A stretch of DNA of 64,000 bases from JAUIJL01 sp965366625 (GTDB taxonomy: Bacteria > Acidobacteriota > Thermoanaerobaculia > Multivoradales > J023). The stretch covers positions 19,333 through 83,332 of the forward strand of contig CBDUGP010000030.1 of assembly GCA_965366625.1 (NCBI GenBank), given 5' to 3'. The translations under genes and the position numbers were made by a program. Positions within the stretch are counted from its first letter, which is position 1, and each line of letters begins with the position of its first letter. Of this stretch, positions 44,814 through 52,159 are shown piece by piece. A model generated the notes under the pieces. The model was not told the DNA's origin and made no database searches. It worked only from the letters and a program-made list of their open reading frames with translations.

Positions 44814-45174
44814 ATAAATCCGGCAGTCTGGTTTTCGAAAAGCATCACCGATACTTTTATATTTCAAACATCCGATTCCGCTCGCAAGAGATTCGGCTCC
44901 GATGCGATCGATTCTCCATGTGGAGATAAATCCAGAGGGTCACCTAAGATGAAATCGTGGCTTTCCTCCTCCAGCATCCTGTGTTGGATCCGCCCATAGA
45001 CTTTTGGCCCGTTCGCAGAGGCAGTGCAATGCACCGCCTTATCTCTATTTCGCTAGCTCGTGTCTTAAAGACGGTGATCGTGGGGCGTTGTGATTTTTTC
45101 TCAGAATTTTTCTGTTCTGTGTCGAATTGCTGTCGCCTTGCAGCATCAACCCTGTCGGTACATTCGATGAGCCC

Positions 45175-45205
45175 TTGACACCGCAGCCGGGGCCGTGTTT
45201 ATAGT
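45175..45205 (+). promoter_or_regulatory. Sigma-70-type promoter for the small membrane protein and SPFH gene
   Basis: A perfect TTGACA (45175-45180) is followed by TTTATA at 45198 (17-bp spacing), overlapping TATAGT at 45200 (19-bp spacing). The surrounding DNA is AT-rich downstream. It lies about 160 bp before the AGGAG ribosome site of the 58-aa gene, leaving a fairly long 5' leader. Confidence 0.6.
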
Positions 45206-45363
45206 AATAAGGTTTTAGTGTCAGTTTTGTTATCTCGTTATCCACGAACGATCCGTCCTTGCCGCTTTGGTCCTGGTAAATGAATTCACGAGGTCATGTC
45301 GTCGCTCTGAATTCGGATCTGAGGTCGGTCACACGGTCGGTTTACTAAACAGGAGACGGCCAG

Positions 45364-45540
45364 ATGTTGATCTTTCTGATCTGGTTCCTAGCGAGTCTCG
45401 CCTTGGGGCGGCTCGGGCGCGATCGAGCCTTTGGCTTTTGGGGCTTTTTCTTGGCTTCGATGTTCCTCAGTCCGGTTTTCGTCCTGCTGGTCTTGTTGTT
45501 GACGGACCGTGAGCCGCGCGCTCGGTGCGGTGATGATTGA
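45364..45540 (+). CDS. 58-aa two-helix membrane protein
   Basis: This short ORF has an excellent ribosome site (AGGAG at 45351-45355, 8 bp before the ATG) and follows the promoter at 45175. The protein starts M-L-I-F-L-I-W-F-L-A, giving a first hydrophobic helix (about 1-16). A G-R-L-G-R-D-R loop follows, then a second helix with G-F-W-G-F-F-L-A-S-M-F-L-S-P (about 24-48), and a charged tail ending C-G-D-D. The G-F-W-x-F-F-L-S-x-x-x-S-P pattern recurs in small bacterial membrane proteins of unknown function, as far as I recall. The SPFH gene starts 33 bp later on the same strand, so the two are probably co-transcribed and may act together at the membrane. Function is unknown. Confidence 0.75.
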   Translation: MLIFLIWFLASLALGRLGRDRAFGFWGFFLASMFLSPVFVLLVLLLTDREPRARCGDD

Positions 45541-45573
45541 AAGCGCAATCCACTCTAAAGGTGATAGAAGAAG

Positions 45574-46848
45574 ATGAGTCTTCCCCTGGCTGAATCAATC
45601 CGTGTGAGATCCGGAATCTGGTGGTTTCTGGTGTGGGAGGCGTTTTTCCGGGCCGGCGAGATTTCGGCCCAGCAGAAATCGGTGCGCCTGATTCGGACCC
45701 CTACCGATTTTCTATGGCTGTGGACCAAGACCCACCCGTGGAAAGCGATAGCGGTCTTCGTAGTTTTCGGTCTTTTGGTCTTATGGATCCTCCTGCGGCG
45801 CCGTCGCCAGGGGAGGTTGAGGAGCCTCACCATCAAGAATGTGAGAACCTGGTTCGATGCCAATAGGCTCATCTTGAATGTTGTGGTTCTACTCGGCCTC
45901 CTGCTCATCCTCTTCCTCGCCAAGCAGATTTTCGTCTCCGTGTATTCCGGAGAATCGGGTGTTCTTTGGAGTCGCTTCTTCGGCGGAACGCGGATCGACC
46001 AAGTCTATGTCGAGGGCCTTCACATCATTTATCCTTGGGATATCTTGTACGTTTACGACATCCGACTGCGGGAGTATCAGAGAACCTATTTGGTGCTCAG
46101 CTCCGACGGTTTGGACATGAAAGTCAGTGTGACCGTGAAAGTGCGGCCGCTCCAGAAGCATCTCGGGGTCTTGCATCGAGAGGTCGGTCCCGACTACCTG
46201 GAGACCTTGGTATTTCCCGAACTCGGGGCTCAAGCTCGAAGGCAGATGGCCCTTTACCAGCCCGTGGAGCTTTACTCTCTTGTGCGTGAAAGGATCCAAC
46301 GGGAGATTCTGGCTGGTTTGAGGGAAGGGTGTAAGGTGCGTTATACCAGCCAGAGCCCACCTCAACACGCGATCTTTGTCGAAGATGTCCTAATTCGTAA
46401 CATCGAGCTTCCCGAGCTGGTTCAAAATGCCATCGAAATGAAGCTCACACAGCGGCATAAGATGCTCGAGTATCAGTACCGTCTCGGTCGTGAGCTTTTA
46501 GAAAAAGAACGCAAGCGTATCGAAGCAGAAGGTATTCGAACCTTTCAAGATATCGTCAATGAAGGTATTTCCGAGAGATATTTGCAGTGGAAGGGTATCG
46601 ATGCGACCCTGGAGCTGGCTCGCTCGAATAATAGCAAGATTGTCGTGATCGGCGGTGGCAAGAACGGCCTGCCGATTATCTTGGGCAATGTCGACGGAGC
46701 AGCCGCATCCTCGGGAGGATCTGCCGACGCGAGTGGACCGGCGACGGCGGTTCCAGGCTCGGCGACGTTCACCACGCCGGTGGCCGGCTTACCGGCGACG
46801 ACCCCGGTCGGGACGAGCCCGCCGGCGAATCCGGGCCGGCCGCAATAA
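45574..46848 (+). CDS. SPFH/band-7 (prohibitin-like) membrane protein (424 aa)
   Basis: Two hydrophobic segments (about 57-76 and 98-118) are followed by a prohibitin/stomatin-like domain. That domain begins S-G-E-S-G-V-L-W-S-R-F-F-G-G and includes G-L-H-I-I-Y-P-W-D and Y-D-I-R-L-R-E. A charged helical stretch (about 285-340, R-E-L-L-E-K-E-R-K-R-I) suits the coiled coil of such proteins. The C-terminal 60 residues are low-complexity, rich in Gly, Ser, Pro, Ala and Thr. SPFH proteins form large rings at membranes and organise proteases or lipid domains. Here the partner might be the 58-aa membrane protein just upstream. AGGTGA precedes the ATG. Nothing ties it directly to either biosynthetic locus. 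Confidence 0.88.
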   Translation: MSLPLAESIRVRSGIWWFLVWEAFFRAGEISAQQKSVRLIRTPTDFLWLWTKTHPWKAIAVFVVFGLLVLWILLRRRRQGRLRSLTIKNVRTWFDANRLILNVVVLLGLLLILFLAKQIFVSVYSGESGVLWSRFFGGTRIDQVYVEGLHIIYPWDILYVYDIRLREYQRTYLVLSSDGLDMKVSVTVKVRPLQKHLGVLHREVGPDYLETLVFPELGAQARRQMALYQPVELYSLVRERIQREILAGLREGCKVRYTSQSPPQHAIFVEDVLIRNIELPELVQNAIEMKLTQRHKMLEYQYRLGRELLEKERKRIEAEGIRTFQDIVNEGISERYLQWKGIDATLELARSNNSKIVVIGGGKNGLPIILGNVDGAAASSGGSADASGPATAVPGSATFTTPVAGLPATTPVGTSPPANPGRPQ

Positions 46849-46984
46849 AGAGGATGAAATCCGCCGAATGGTTAGTATTTTTAAGTTTAATATCCTTGGA
46901 GCCGATACCGGGAGGTGTTAGGCTCTTCATGTTTCCGATCCGGCTGGAATCTCGTGTCACGTTAGGTAACCCAAGAGGTGAATC

Positions 46985-47314
46985 ATGGCACAAGCTCCCA
47001 AGTCCGGAACTATGACCGGAGTCGATGTCGAAGGAAGAGTAGAAGCCGGAGTCAACGTTGACGGCAAGAAGAAGCCAGTCTGTGAGGATTCGAATATTCT
47101 CGAGAACGGATTGAAGCTTGCAGGTGAGACCTTGGTGACTCCGGGCGCCAGTCTCATTCTCGACGGCGAGTTTGGAGACGGTGCCTGGCATGTGGCCGGC
47201 GCGGTCTTGGCCCACGTGACCGTCGGTCCATTAGGTTTGGTGCTGATCGCAGCCGACTCGTATATGAAGTCGGTGAGCGGTACGGGCTTGCTCAACACGA
47301 CAAAAAGACGTTGA
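46985..47314 (+). CDS. 109-aa small hypothetical protein with a hydrophobic centre
   Basis: A strong AGAGGTG ribosome site precedes the ATG. The N terminus is polar and Gly/Val-rich (about 1-35). A segment with L-A-G-E-T-L-V-T-P-G-A-S-L-I-L-D-G follows. A hydrophobic stretch (about 68-92, W-H-V-A-G-A-V-L-A-H-V-T-V-G-P-L-G-L-V-L) could be one membrane helix, and the end is basic (T-T-K-R-R). The composition and clean start suggest a real gene, but I cannot name it. A perfect hairpin about 34 bp after the stop would end its transcript. Confidence 0.7.
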   Translation: MAQAPKSGTMTGVDVEGRVEAGVNVDGKKKPVCEDSNILENGLKLAGETLVTPGASLILDGEFGDGAWHVAGAVLAHVTVGPLGLVLIAADSYMKSVSGTGLLNTTKRR

Positions 47315-47347
47315 ACGCGGCGAGACCGCCAATGTCTTCGGACTAGC

Positions 47348-47383
47348 ATCGGCCTGTCGGCTCTTTGGAGTCGACAGGCCGAT
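47348..47383. terminator. 12-bp perfect hairpin between convergent genes
   Basis: ATCGGCCTGTCG (47348-47359) and its exact reverse complement CGACAGGCCGAT (47372-47383) flank a 12-nt loop. It sits between a plus-strand gene ending at 47314 and a minus-strand gene ending at 47483, where a bidirectional terminator is expected. The following T-tract (ATTCGTTT) is weak. Confidence 0.7.
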
Positions 47384-47482
47384 ATTCGTTTGCAGATCTA
47401 TGATTTATCGGTGGAGACGATCACGGCCTTCGACCAACCGCAATTCTTGCCGGTGATTCATGATGGTGGAAAGTTTTTCAAA

Positions 47483-48124
47483 CTAGCCCGTGAAAAGCCT
47501 GTCGATGTCGGAAAATCCCATCTGGGCAATTTCCTCACATTGAATCAGTGTGACTTTCTTACATTTATAGGAGGCGTCGTCCTGTTTATTTCTAAAATCG
47601 CCCACCGATTCGTTTTGAAACAGCATGAGATTCCTGCGGTTGAATCCGGCGGAGATCTTTCGAAGAGTTGCTAAGAGGGACTTGATATGTTTCGGCTCCG
47701 CTCCTTCTAATTTCCCGTCGCGGTAATATTTGGAAAGCGCTTGGTGGAGGCTTCCCATTAGATCGATGGCGTTCCCAAGATCACACCTGCTCACCGGGCC
47801 AAAATACAAAAGGATTCCGGCCATGGCACTCGTTTTGTCGGGTTCCCACCCCTCACGGACTGTGAGATGAGCCTGCCATGCAGCTTCCACCTCGGGGCTT
47901 CGCTTGCCTGAGCTGTGCTCCATCGCTGTGACGAAATCTTTCGCCCGAAAGACCGAGTCATCCATGACTTTGGCGGTCTGTATGATCAGCTCTTTAGCGG
48001 TCGTCATTTCAGTCGCTTTTCTGGCCCGCTCCGATTCGATTTTGGCGGAGCGATTCTGGAAGAAAGCGCCGACAGCTGTTCCTGCGGCGGCGATGATAAT
48101 GGGTCCAAGCAGGGGAATCGGCAT
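47483..48124 (-). CDS. Hypothetical protein with N-terminal membrane anchor (213 aa)
   Basis: The first 20 residues (P-I-P-L-L-G-P-I-I-I-A-A-A-G-T-A-V-G-A) form one hydrophobic helix. A charged helix follows (S-A-K-I-E-S-E-R-A-R-K), then a globular alpha-helical domain. That layout suits a protein tethered to the inner face of the membrane. I recognise no catalytic motif. Codon use is less GC-biased near its 3' end than in the synthase genes. It is divergent from the sigma factor gene and convergent with the 109-aa gene, so it is transcribed alone. Confidence 0.65.
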   Translation of the reverse strand: MPIPLLGPIIIAAAGTAVGAFFQNRSAKIESERARKATEMTTAKELIIQTAKVMDDSVFRAKDFVTAMEHSSGKRSPEVEAAWQAHLTVREGWEPDKTSAMAGILLYFGPVSRCDLGNAIDLMGSLHQALSKYYRDGKLEGAEPKHIKSLLATLRKISAGFNRRNLMLFQNESVGDFRNKQDDASYKCKKVTLIQCEEIAQMGFSDIDRLFTG

Positions 48125-48445
48125 AGCGACGGCACTCCATTGACTTTCAGAACCGGATTTTCTCTGAGCAAAGAGCCTACTGCTCTCTTCTCAAACGCTT
48201 CTTTAAGGGGACCCTTGAAGGGTAGCTTCCCACTTCACTCGACGAACGAAAGCGGTGAAGTGTGAGTTTAGTCAAGGCTGTACGGTCCATCGGCTCAGGC
48301 TGCCGGTTCGAATGAAGGAGGTGTTGCACTCGACGACGATTGAACTCGCCTCCTCACCATTTTCCTAAATCATCAGCGCAAAACTCACAGCGCTTTTCCT
48401 GTCTTCGTCTATCCAGTGAGCCCATCTCACTGACACGGAGCCTGG
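48125..48445. other. Divergent intergenic gap upstream of the sigma-TPR gene
   Basis: This 321-bp stretch must hold promoters for genes on both sides. I see no near-consensus -35/-10 pair. A weak inverted repeat (GGAGGTG near 48316 and CGCCTCC near 48347) is present, and only very short ORFs occur. Confidence 0.45.
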
Positions 48446-50863
48446 TTGGATAATCGCTTCTGCATGACGGGAGTGATCCGATCCGGATATTACGGGGAAA
48501 GTCCAGTGGACCGACTATGTTTTGGACCTGCGCTTCTTACCAATCGAGCCCTTCCACTTAAATCTACCCCTCCGGAGGATACGTCAGAGCCCGAGACAGA
48601 CGACTCGCCTTCGTTTGAGGAGCTGTGGCGGCTTTGCGGACCGCGGTTGAAGAGGCGGTGCCTTCGATGGATGTCAGGCCGAGTGGAGAATGCCGAAGAG
48701 GCCTTCAGCCGTGCCGGAATGCTCGCTTTTGAGAAATATTCACAACAAGAAGATAAAATTCTTAATCCTCATGCTTGGCTCTTCCGATTAACTTATCATG
48801 TCTGCATAGATTTGCATCGAGAGCTGCGGCGGGAAGGGCGATGGGTCGTGGTGGACTCGGAGGCGGTTACCGCTTCGTCCATTCCTATTTGGAGCGGACA
48901 GCGGGAGGTTAACCCTGAACGGGGGTATTTGCATCACGAGAAGGAAGAATTTCTAGGAGGTTGCATTCAAGAATTGCCGTTAAAGCTCAGAAGCGTCATG
49001 ATTCCTCTGCTCTGTCAGGGGCGCTCCTATGGAGAAATTGCCGACTCTCTCGCCATTTCCGAGTCCACTCTACGCAAGCGAGTCCAAGATGCAAGAGCGC
49101 TGATGCGCCAAAACCTCTCGACCTATCTCGCCGGAAAATTGCGGAAACCCGTCGCCAAAGGACTTGAAAACACTAGACCACCGAAGCCGGAATGGGACTC
49201 TTGGTCTAGGGTGAGCCCTGTTGCTGTGACTAAGGCTCAGGTGCTCGTAGATGGTCGTTTAGAAGAGGTGGTCCTGACTTTCGCAGAGACCTCCAGGAAA
49301 TCGTCTCACCCTAGTGTTGGAAGATTGGAAACCTATATTGAAAAACACCCGACGGGCTGGAAGAAAAGAATGGAGCTGGGTCGTTTGCTCAGGCTATCGG
49401 GCCATTTTGAGCGGGCTGAGGTCCAATATCGAGCCGTCATTGAACGGCGCCCATGTGAACTCAACGCCTGGATTGAGTTGGCCGAGATTTTGCCTGCGTT
49501 GGGCCGTCGAAGCGAGATGCCCGAAATATACCGGGAAGCGTTGCGCGCCGCGCCGCGCCCTGCAAGCCGAAAGCACTTAGAAGGTTTGATGGCTCGCTGC
49601 GAAAAACGCTGGCGAGAATCCATCCAGGCGTTGAAGGAGGCTGCTGAGATCGAGCCTCGAAACGCGAGCCATTGGATGGTCTTGACGGAGATCTACTTGG
49701 AAGTCGGTTGGTCGGTCGAAGCGCTGTCGGCGTCCGATCAGGCTTTATCGCTGGAACCAAATAACCCTCTCGTTTTGATCTTGAACCATGATGCGTTGCT
49801 CGCTTCGGGCCGACCGACGCGGGCAGGTCAGCAGATTGCCCGATCCCTAGAGCTGGACGATTCCAACCCTCTTTCTTTGTTGAGGTTCTTGGCTTTCCAC
49901 TCGCGGGTCAGGCAGGCCAACACCGCGCAGAGTCTGCTTCTATTAAATCGTCTGGAGGCTCTGGTACCCCAAAATGCGGACATCTGTCGTGCACGAGCAC
50001 GGTTTTACGTGGCTCAGGGGGATTGGACGGCTGGGGAACGCTGCCTCGCCGAGTTCGTCGCGAGATTCCCGTCCCATGCTCAGGGTCGGCTTTACCATGG
50101 CGAACTCTTGCGGGATATCGGGCGAGAAAGTGAAGCTACTGAGAGATTTCTAGAGGCCTACCAGCTCGAACCGCAAGGTCCTGAGATTTGTCTGGCCCAT
50201 GCCCGCATGTTGCGTCGAAACGGCCTGGTGTCCGCCGCACGCAGCGCTTTGGTCGATATCTTGAAGTTGTTTCCCGATCACATTTCACTGATAACAGCTG
50301 TTGCCGGGGAGATGACCTTCTTGTTTCCGGAAGAGCCGGACCGGCTCGAAGAGGTGTTGATCCGAATCGAGAGCCTTCAACCCGAATCGGCAGAAAGCGT
50401 TGTGTGCCGAGGCCGAGTGATGGCCCGTCTGGGGCGATGGCAAGAGGCCGTTGACGCTTATCGGCGAGCGTGGCCTTTGCTGCCGGAAGACGCCGCATCC
50501 CTCGACACATCACGGACCGCCTTGGATTTCGCGGACTGTTGGAGTCGACTGGGAATTCCGTCGCGGCAAAGAAAGTGGCTGCAAGTGGTTTTGGATCGGA
50601 CGGAATCACTTTGGCCGTCGCTTCCGGCCAGGGCTTGGGCTTTGCGAGGTTGGGCGTTCAAGGAATTGGGAAGAACATCAGATTCTCAAACAGCTTTCCG
50701 GAAATCTCTTAAGCAGGGCCTGTTATACCCGTATCGGGCCGTCATCGAATCTCAGCTCGGACGAAGCTCCACGCAAGAGTTCAATCGGCCGGTCGGTGAA
50801 GGGAGTCTTGAAAGAAACATCTCCTCCCGCCTGCCGCCATTCCATGGCATACCCAAAACCTAG
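48446..50863 (+). CDS. ECF-type sigma factor fused to a TPR domain (805 aa)
   Basis: The N-terminal part has sigma region 2 (about 57-130; F-E-E-L-W-R-L-C-G-P-R-L and N-P-H-A-W-L-F-R-L-T-Y). Region 4 (about 172-225) is a helix-turn-helix with S-Y-G-E-I-A-D-S-L-A-I-S-E-S-T-L-R-K-R. Residues about 300-790 are a run of 34-residue TPR-like helices (repeated A-E-V-Q-Y-R-A-V-I-E and L-E-P-N-N-P signatures). Such fusions are known as ECF sigma factors with C-terminal TPRs that likely sense a partner protein instead of using an anti-sigma factor. The chosen TTG start has GGAG 5 bp upstream; ATG at 48464 is an alternative. It lies between the two biosynthetic loci, so it may control one of them. That is inference from position only. 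Confidence 0.85.
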   Translation: MDNRFCMTGVIRSGYYGESPVDRLCFGPALLTNRALPLKSTPPEDTSEPETDDSPSFEELWRLCGPRLKRRCLRWMSGRVENAEEAFSRAGMLAFEKYSQQEDKILNPHAWLFRLTYHVCIDLHRELRREGRWVVVDSEAVTASSIPIWSGQREVNPERGYLHHEKEEFLGGCIQELPLKLRSVMIPLLCQGRSYGEIADSLAISESTLRKRVQDARALMRQNLSTYLAGKLRKPVAKGLENTRPPKPEWDSWSRVSPVAVTKAQVLVDGRLEEVVLTFAETSRKSSHPSVGRLETYIEKHPTGWKKRMELGRLLRLSGHFERAEVQYRAVIERRPCELNAWIELAEILPALGRRSEMPEIYREALRAAPRPASRKHLEGLMARCEKRWRESIQALKEAAEIEPRNASHWMVLTEIYLEVGWSVEALSASDQALSLEPNNPLVLILNHDALLASGRPTRAGQQIARSLELDDSNPLSLLRFLAFHSRVRQANTAQSLLLLNRLEALVPQNADICRARARFYVAQGDWTAGERCLAEFVARFPSHAQGRLYHGELLRDIGRESEATERFLEAYQLEPQGPEICLAHARMLRRNGLVSAARSALVDILKLFPDHISLITAVAGEMTFLFPEEPDRLEEVLIRIESLQPESAESVVCRGRVMARLGRWQEAVDAYRRAWPLLPEDAASLDTSRTALDFADCWSRLGIPSRQRKWLQVVLDRTESLWPSLPARAWALRGWAFKELGRTSDSQTAFRKSLKQGLLYPYRAVIESQLGRSSTQEFNRPVGEGSLERNISSRLPPFHGIPKT

Positions 50864-50904
50864 CCAAAGAACCTCTTTCTGGCGATGACTGTCGTCTCCA
50901 GTGG

Positions 50905-51090
50905 CTAGAATTCGGCTGGATGATCGGCAGCGAACACCCTGACCCGTCTTGCAGACCGGGAGGCAGCAGCCAACTCGGCCAGCAGTGACCTCATGCCGGC
51001 GAAATCAGTCTTGGGGAATCGTTGACGCAAGAGGGCGACGATGGCGCTGAGGTGGGGGGGGCGGCGAAGCTGGAGACGTAGACGGTTTCG
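50905..51090 (-). pseudogene. 3' remnant of a subtilase gene (duplicate of the 54750-55568 gene)
   Basis: Bases 50941-51090 match 54777-54924 at roughly 85-90 percent by eye. They include the Ser-motif region (V-S-S-F-A-A-P) and the C-terminal L-R-Q-R-F-P-K helix. A G-run near 51054-51061 has 8 G where the intact gene has GAGGGG. This puts the fragment out of frame by +2 and separates the Ser motif from the rest. No Asp or His motifs are present. It is therefore a non-functional copy of only the last ~50 codons, directly abutting the broken nuclease gene. Confidence 0.85.
50941..51090 (-). repeat. Long direct repeat, copy 1 (pairs with 54777-54924)
   Basis: This ~150-bp direct repeat shares both orientation and reading direction with the 3' end of the intact subtilase gene 3.8 kb away. 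Identity drops abruptly at 51090/51091, where DNA of the nuclease gene begins, marking a recombination junction. Confidence 0.85.
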
Positions 51091-52144
51091 ACCCCGGGTA
51101 GGGCTGAGACGGTCGACGATTGAGGGAGTCTTCGGGAAGCTGGATCTCTGGGATGGCGTTGAGGCGATCGAGCAGCTCGCGGCGCTTTTCGATGGCGTCG
51201 AAGGGAGGTTTGTAGGCATACCATTGAAAGTAAATTTCAACATTGCCTTAGGTGTAAACCGCGAACAGTTGGTGCTTGACTCCATCGTGCTCAAAAATGG
51301 GTATGAAAGAACCAGACGTTGCCCCTTCTCCCCACCAGACGAATGTGTTCCTTGACGCCCAAGCCAACAGATTGCGGGCCGCTTGGACACCGGTTTCAGA
51401 GCTGCGGGTGGCGAGCTTTTCAAAGAACGAGGCTTCGTCCCACTTGCGTTTGGCTTTGGCCGTGCCTTTCGTCAGCTCAGACTCGGCGGTTCGGCCCAAG
51501 ACACGGGGCACGAGAGTCCTGCGGCCCTGGCCGACAAATTGTTTGACCTCAATGGCCAAGACCTCAGCACGCTCCATTTGACCGTTCAGGAATTCCACGA
51601 TGCGTTGGAGCTCGTTGGGGATTTCATCGGCCACGAAGAGCAGGCGCACCTTTTGGGCTCTGAGGTTTTCTTTCACTCGGTGCCAAAACCCTTCGTGGGC
51701 CGTTTCACCGCGAAGAAAGTCATCGAGCACGACCGACGGATCTCTTCCATTTTTTCGGCAAAAGGCCTCGAATTGCTGCTGAATCCCGTCATGGGGCCAA
51801 TAGACCAAGGCGTTGGCGGCGTAGTCGAGCATTTGGCCAACCACTTCCCGACGGATTCGAGTATCTGAGCTGCGTTTCACTTCCACCAGGGTGGGGATGC
51901 CGTCCTGATCGAGAAAGAGATGGTCCACGGCCCAGCGATTTCCCCCATCTTCGGAATCGGGGATGCCGGCTTCGCGCAAAACCAGTAGCCAACGACAAGG
52001 TGTTTCCGGGTTGATTTGGTCACCGGACAGGAGCTCGGGATAGTTGGCCAGAAGTGTTTGGAGCTGCTCTTCGCTGATATAGCCATGTTCGGTCATGGAG
52101 ATCAGCTCGCCGTCGTCTTGGAGTAGAAAGATGGAATCAGCCAT
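51091..52144 (-). pseudogene. Broken PD-(D/E)XK-like nuclease-family gene (nonsense codon plus lost 3' end)
   Basis: The open frame from the ATG at 52144 runs 298 codons to TAA at 51248. It has a V-D-H-L-F-L-D-Q-D-G-I-P-T-L-V-E-V-K-R segment (about 74-92), which fits the D...(D/E)xK core of a restriction-like nuclease fold. R-R-E-V-V-G-Q-M-L-D-Y-A-A-N follows. In the same frame, family-like sequence continues past the stop: the codon after Y-T is TAA where Tyr is expected, then E-I-Y-F-Q-W-Y, P-P-F-D, E-K-R-R-E-L-L-D-R-L-N and P-E-D-S-L-N-R-R-P-S. At about 51090 it runs into the subtilase remnant. I conclude that the gene suffered one nonsense change and a 3' replacement. The first 298 residues could still fold. 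Its normal role is unknown; similar proteins are often annotated as hypothetical nucleases. Confidence 0.75.
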
Positions 52145-52159
52145 GGTTTTGGATCCCGT

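Larger units (their letters stand above)
44718..45363. other. Divergent intergenic regulatory region
   Basis: About 645 bp separate the minus-strand synthase operon from the plus-strand small gene. The region is more AT-rich than its surroundings near 44800-44870 and 45095-45240. I see no convincing ORF, tRNA or operator palindrome. It contains a possible -10 element for the synthase operon and a clear sigma-70-like promoter for the rightward genes, listed separately. Confidence 0.6.

Noticed and set aside
51248..51423. An ORF at 50905-51423 (172 codons) as a real gene spanning nuclease end and protease remnant
   Set aside because: It reads the nuclease 3' part out of its own frame and joins it to the protease remnant only by the frameshift. 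Its N-terminal part has no sensible protein signature.
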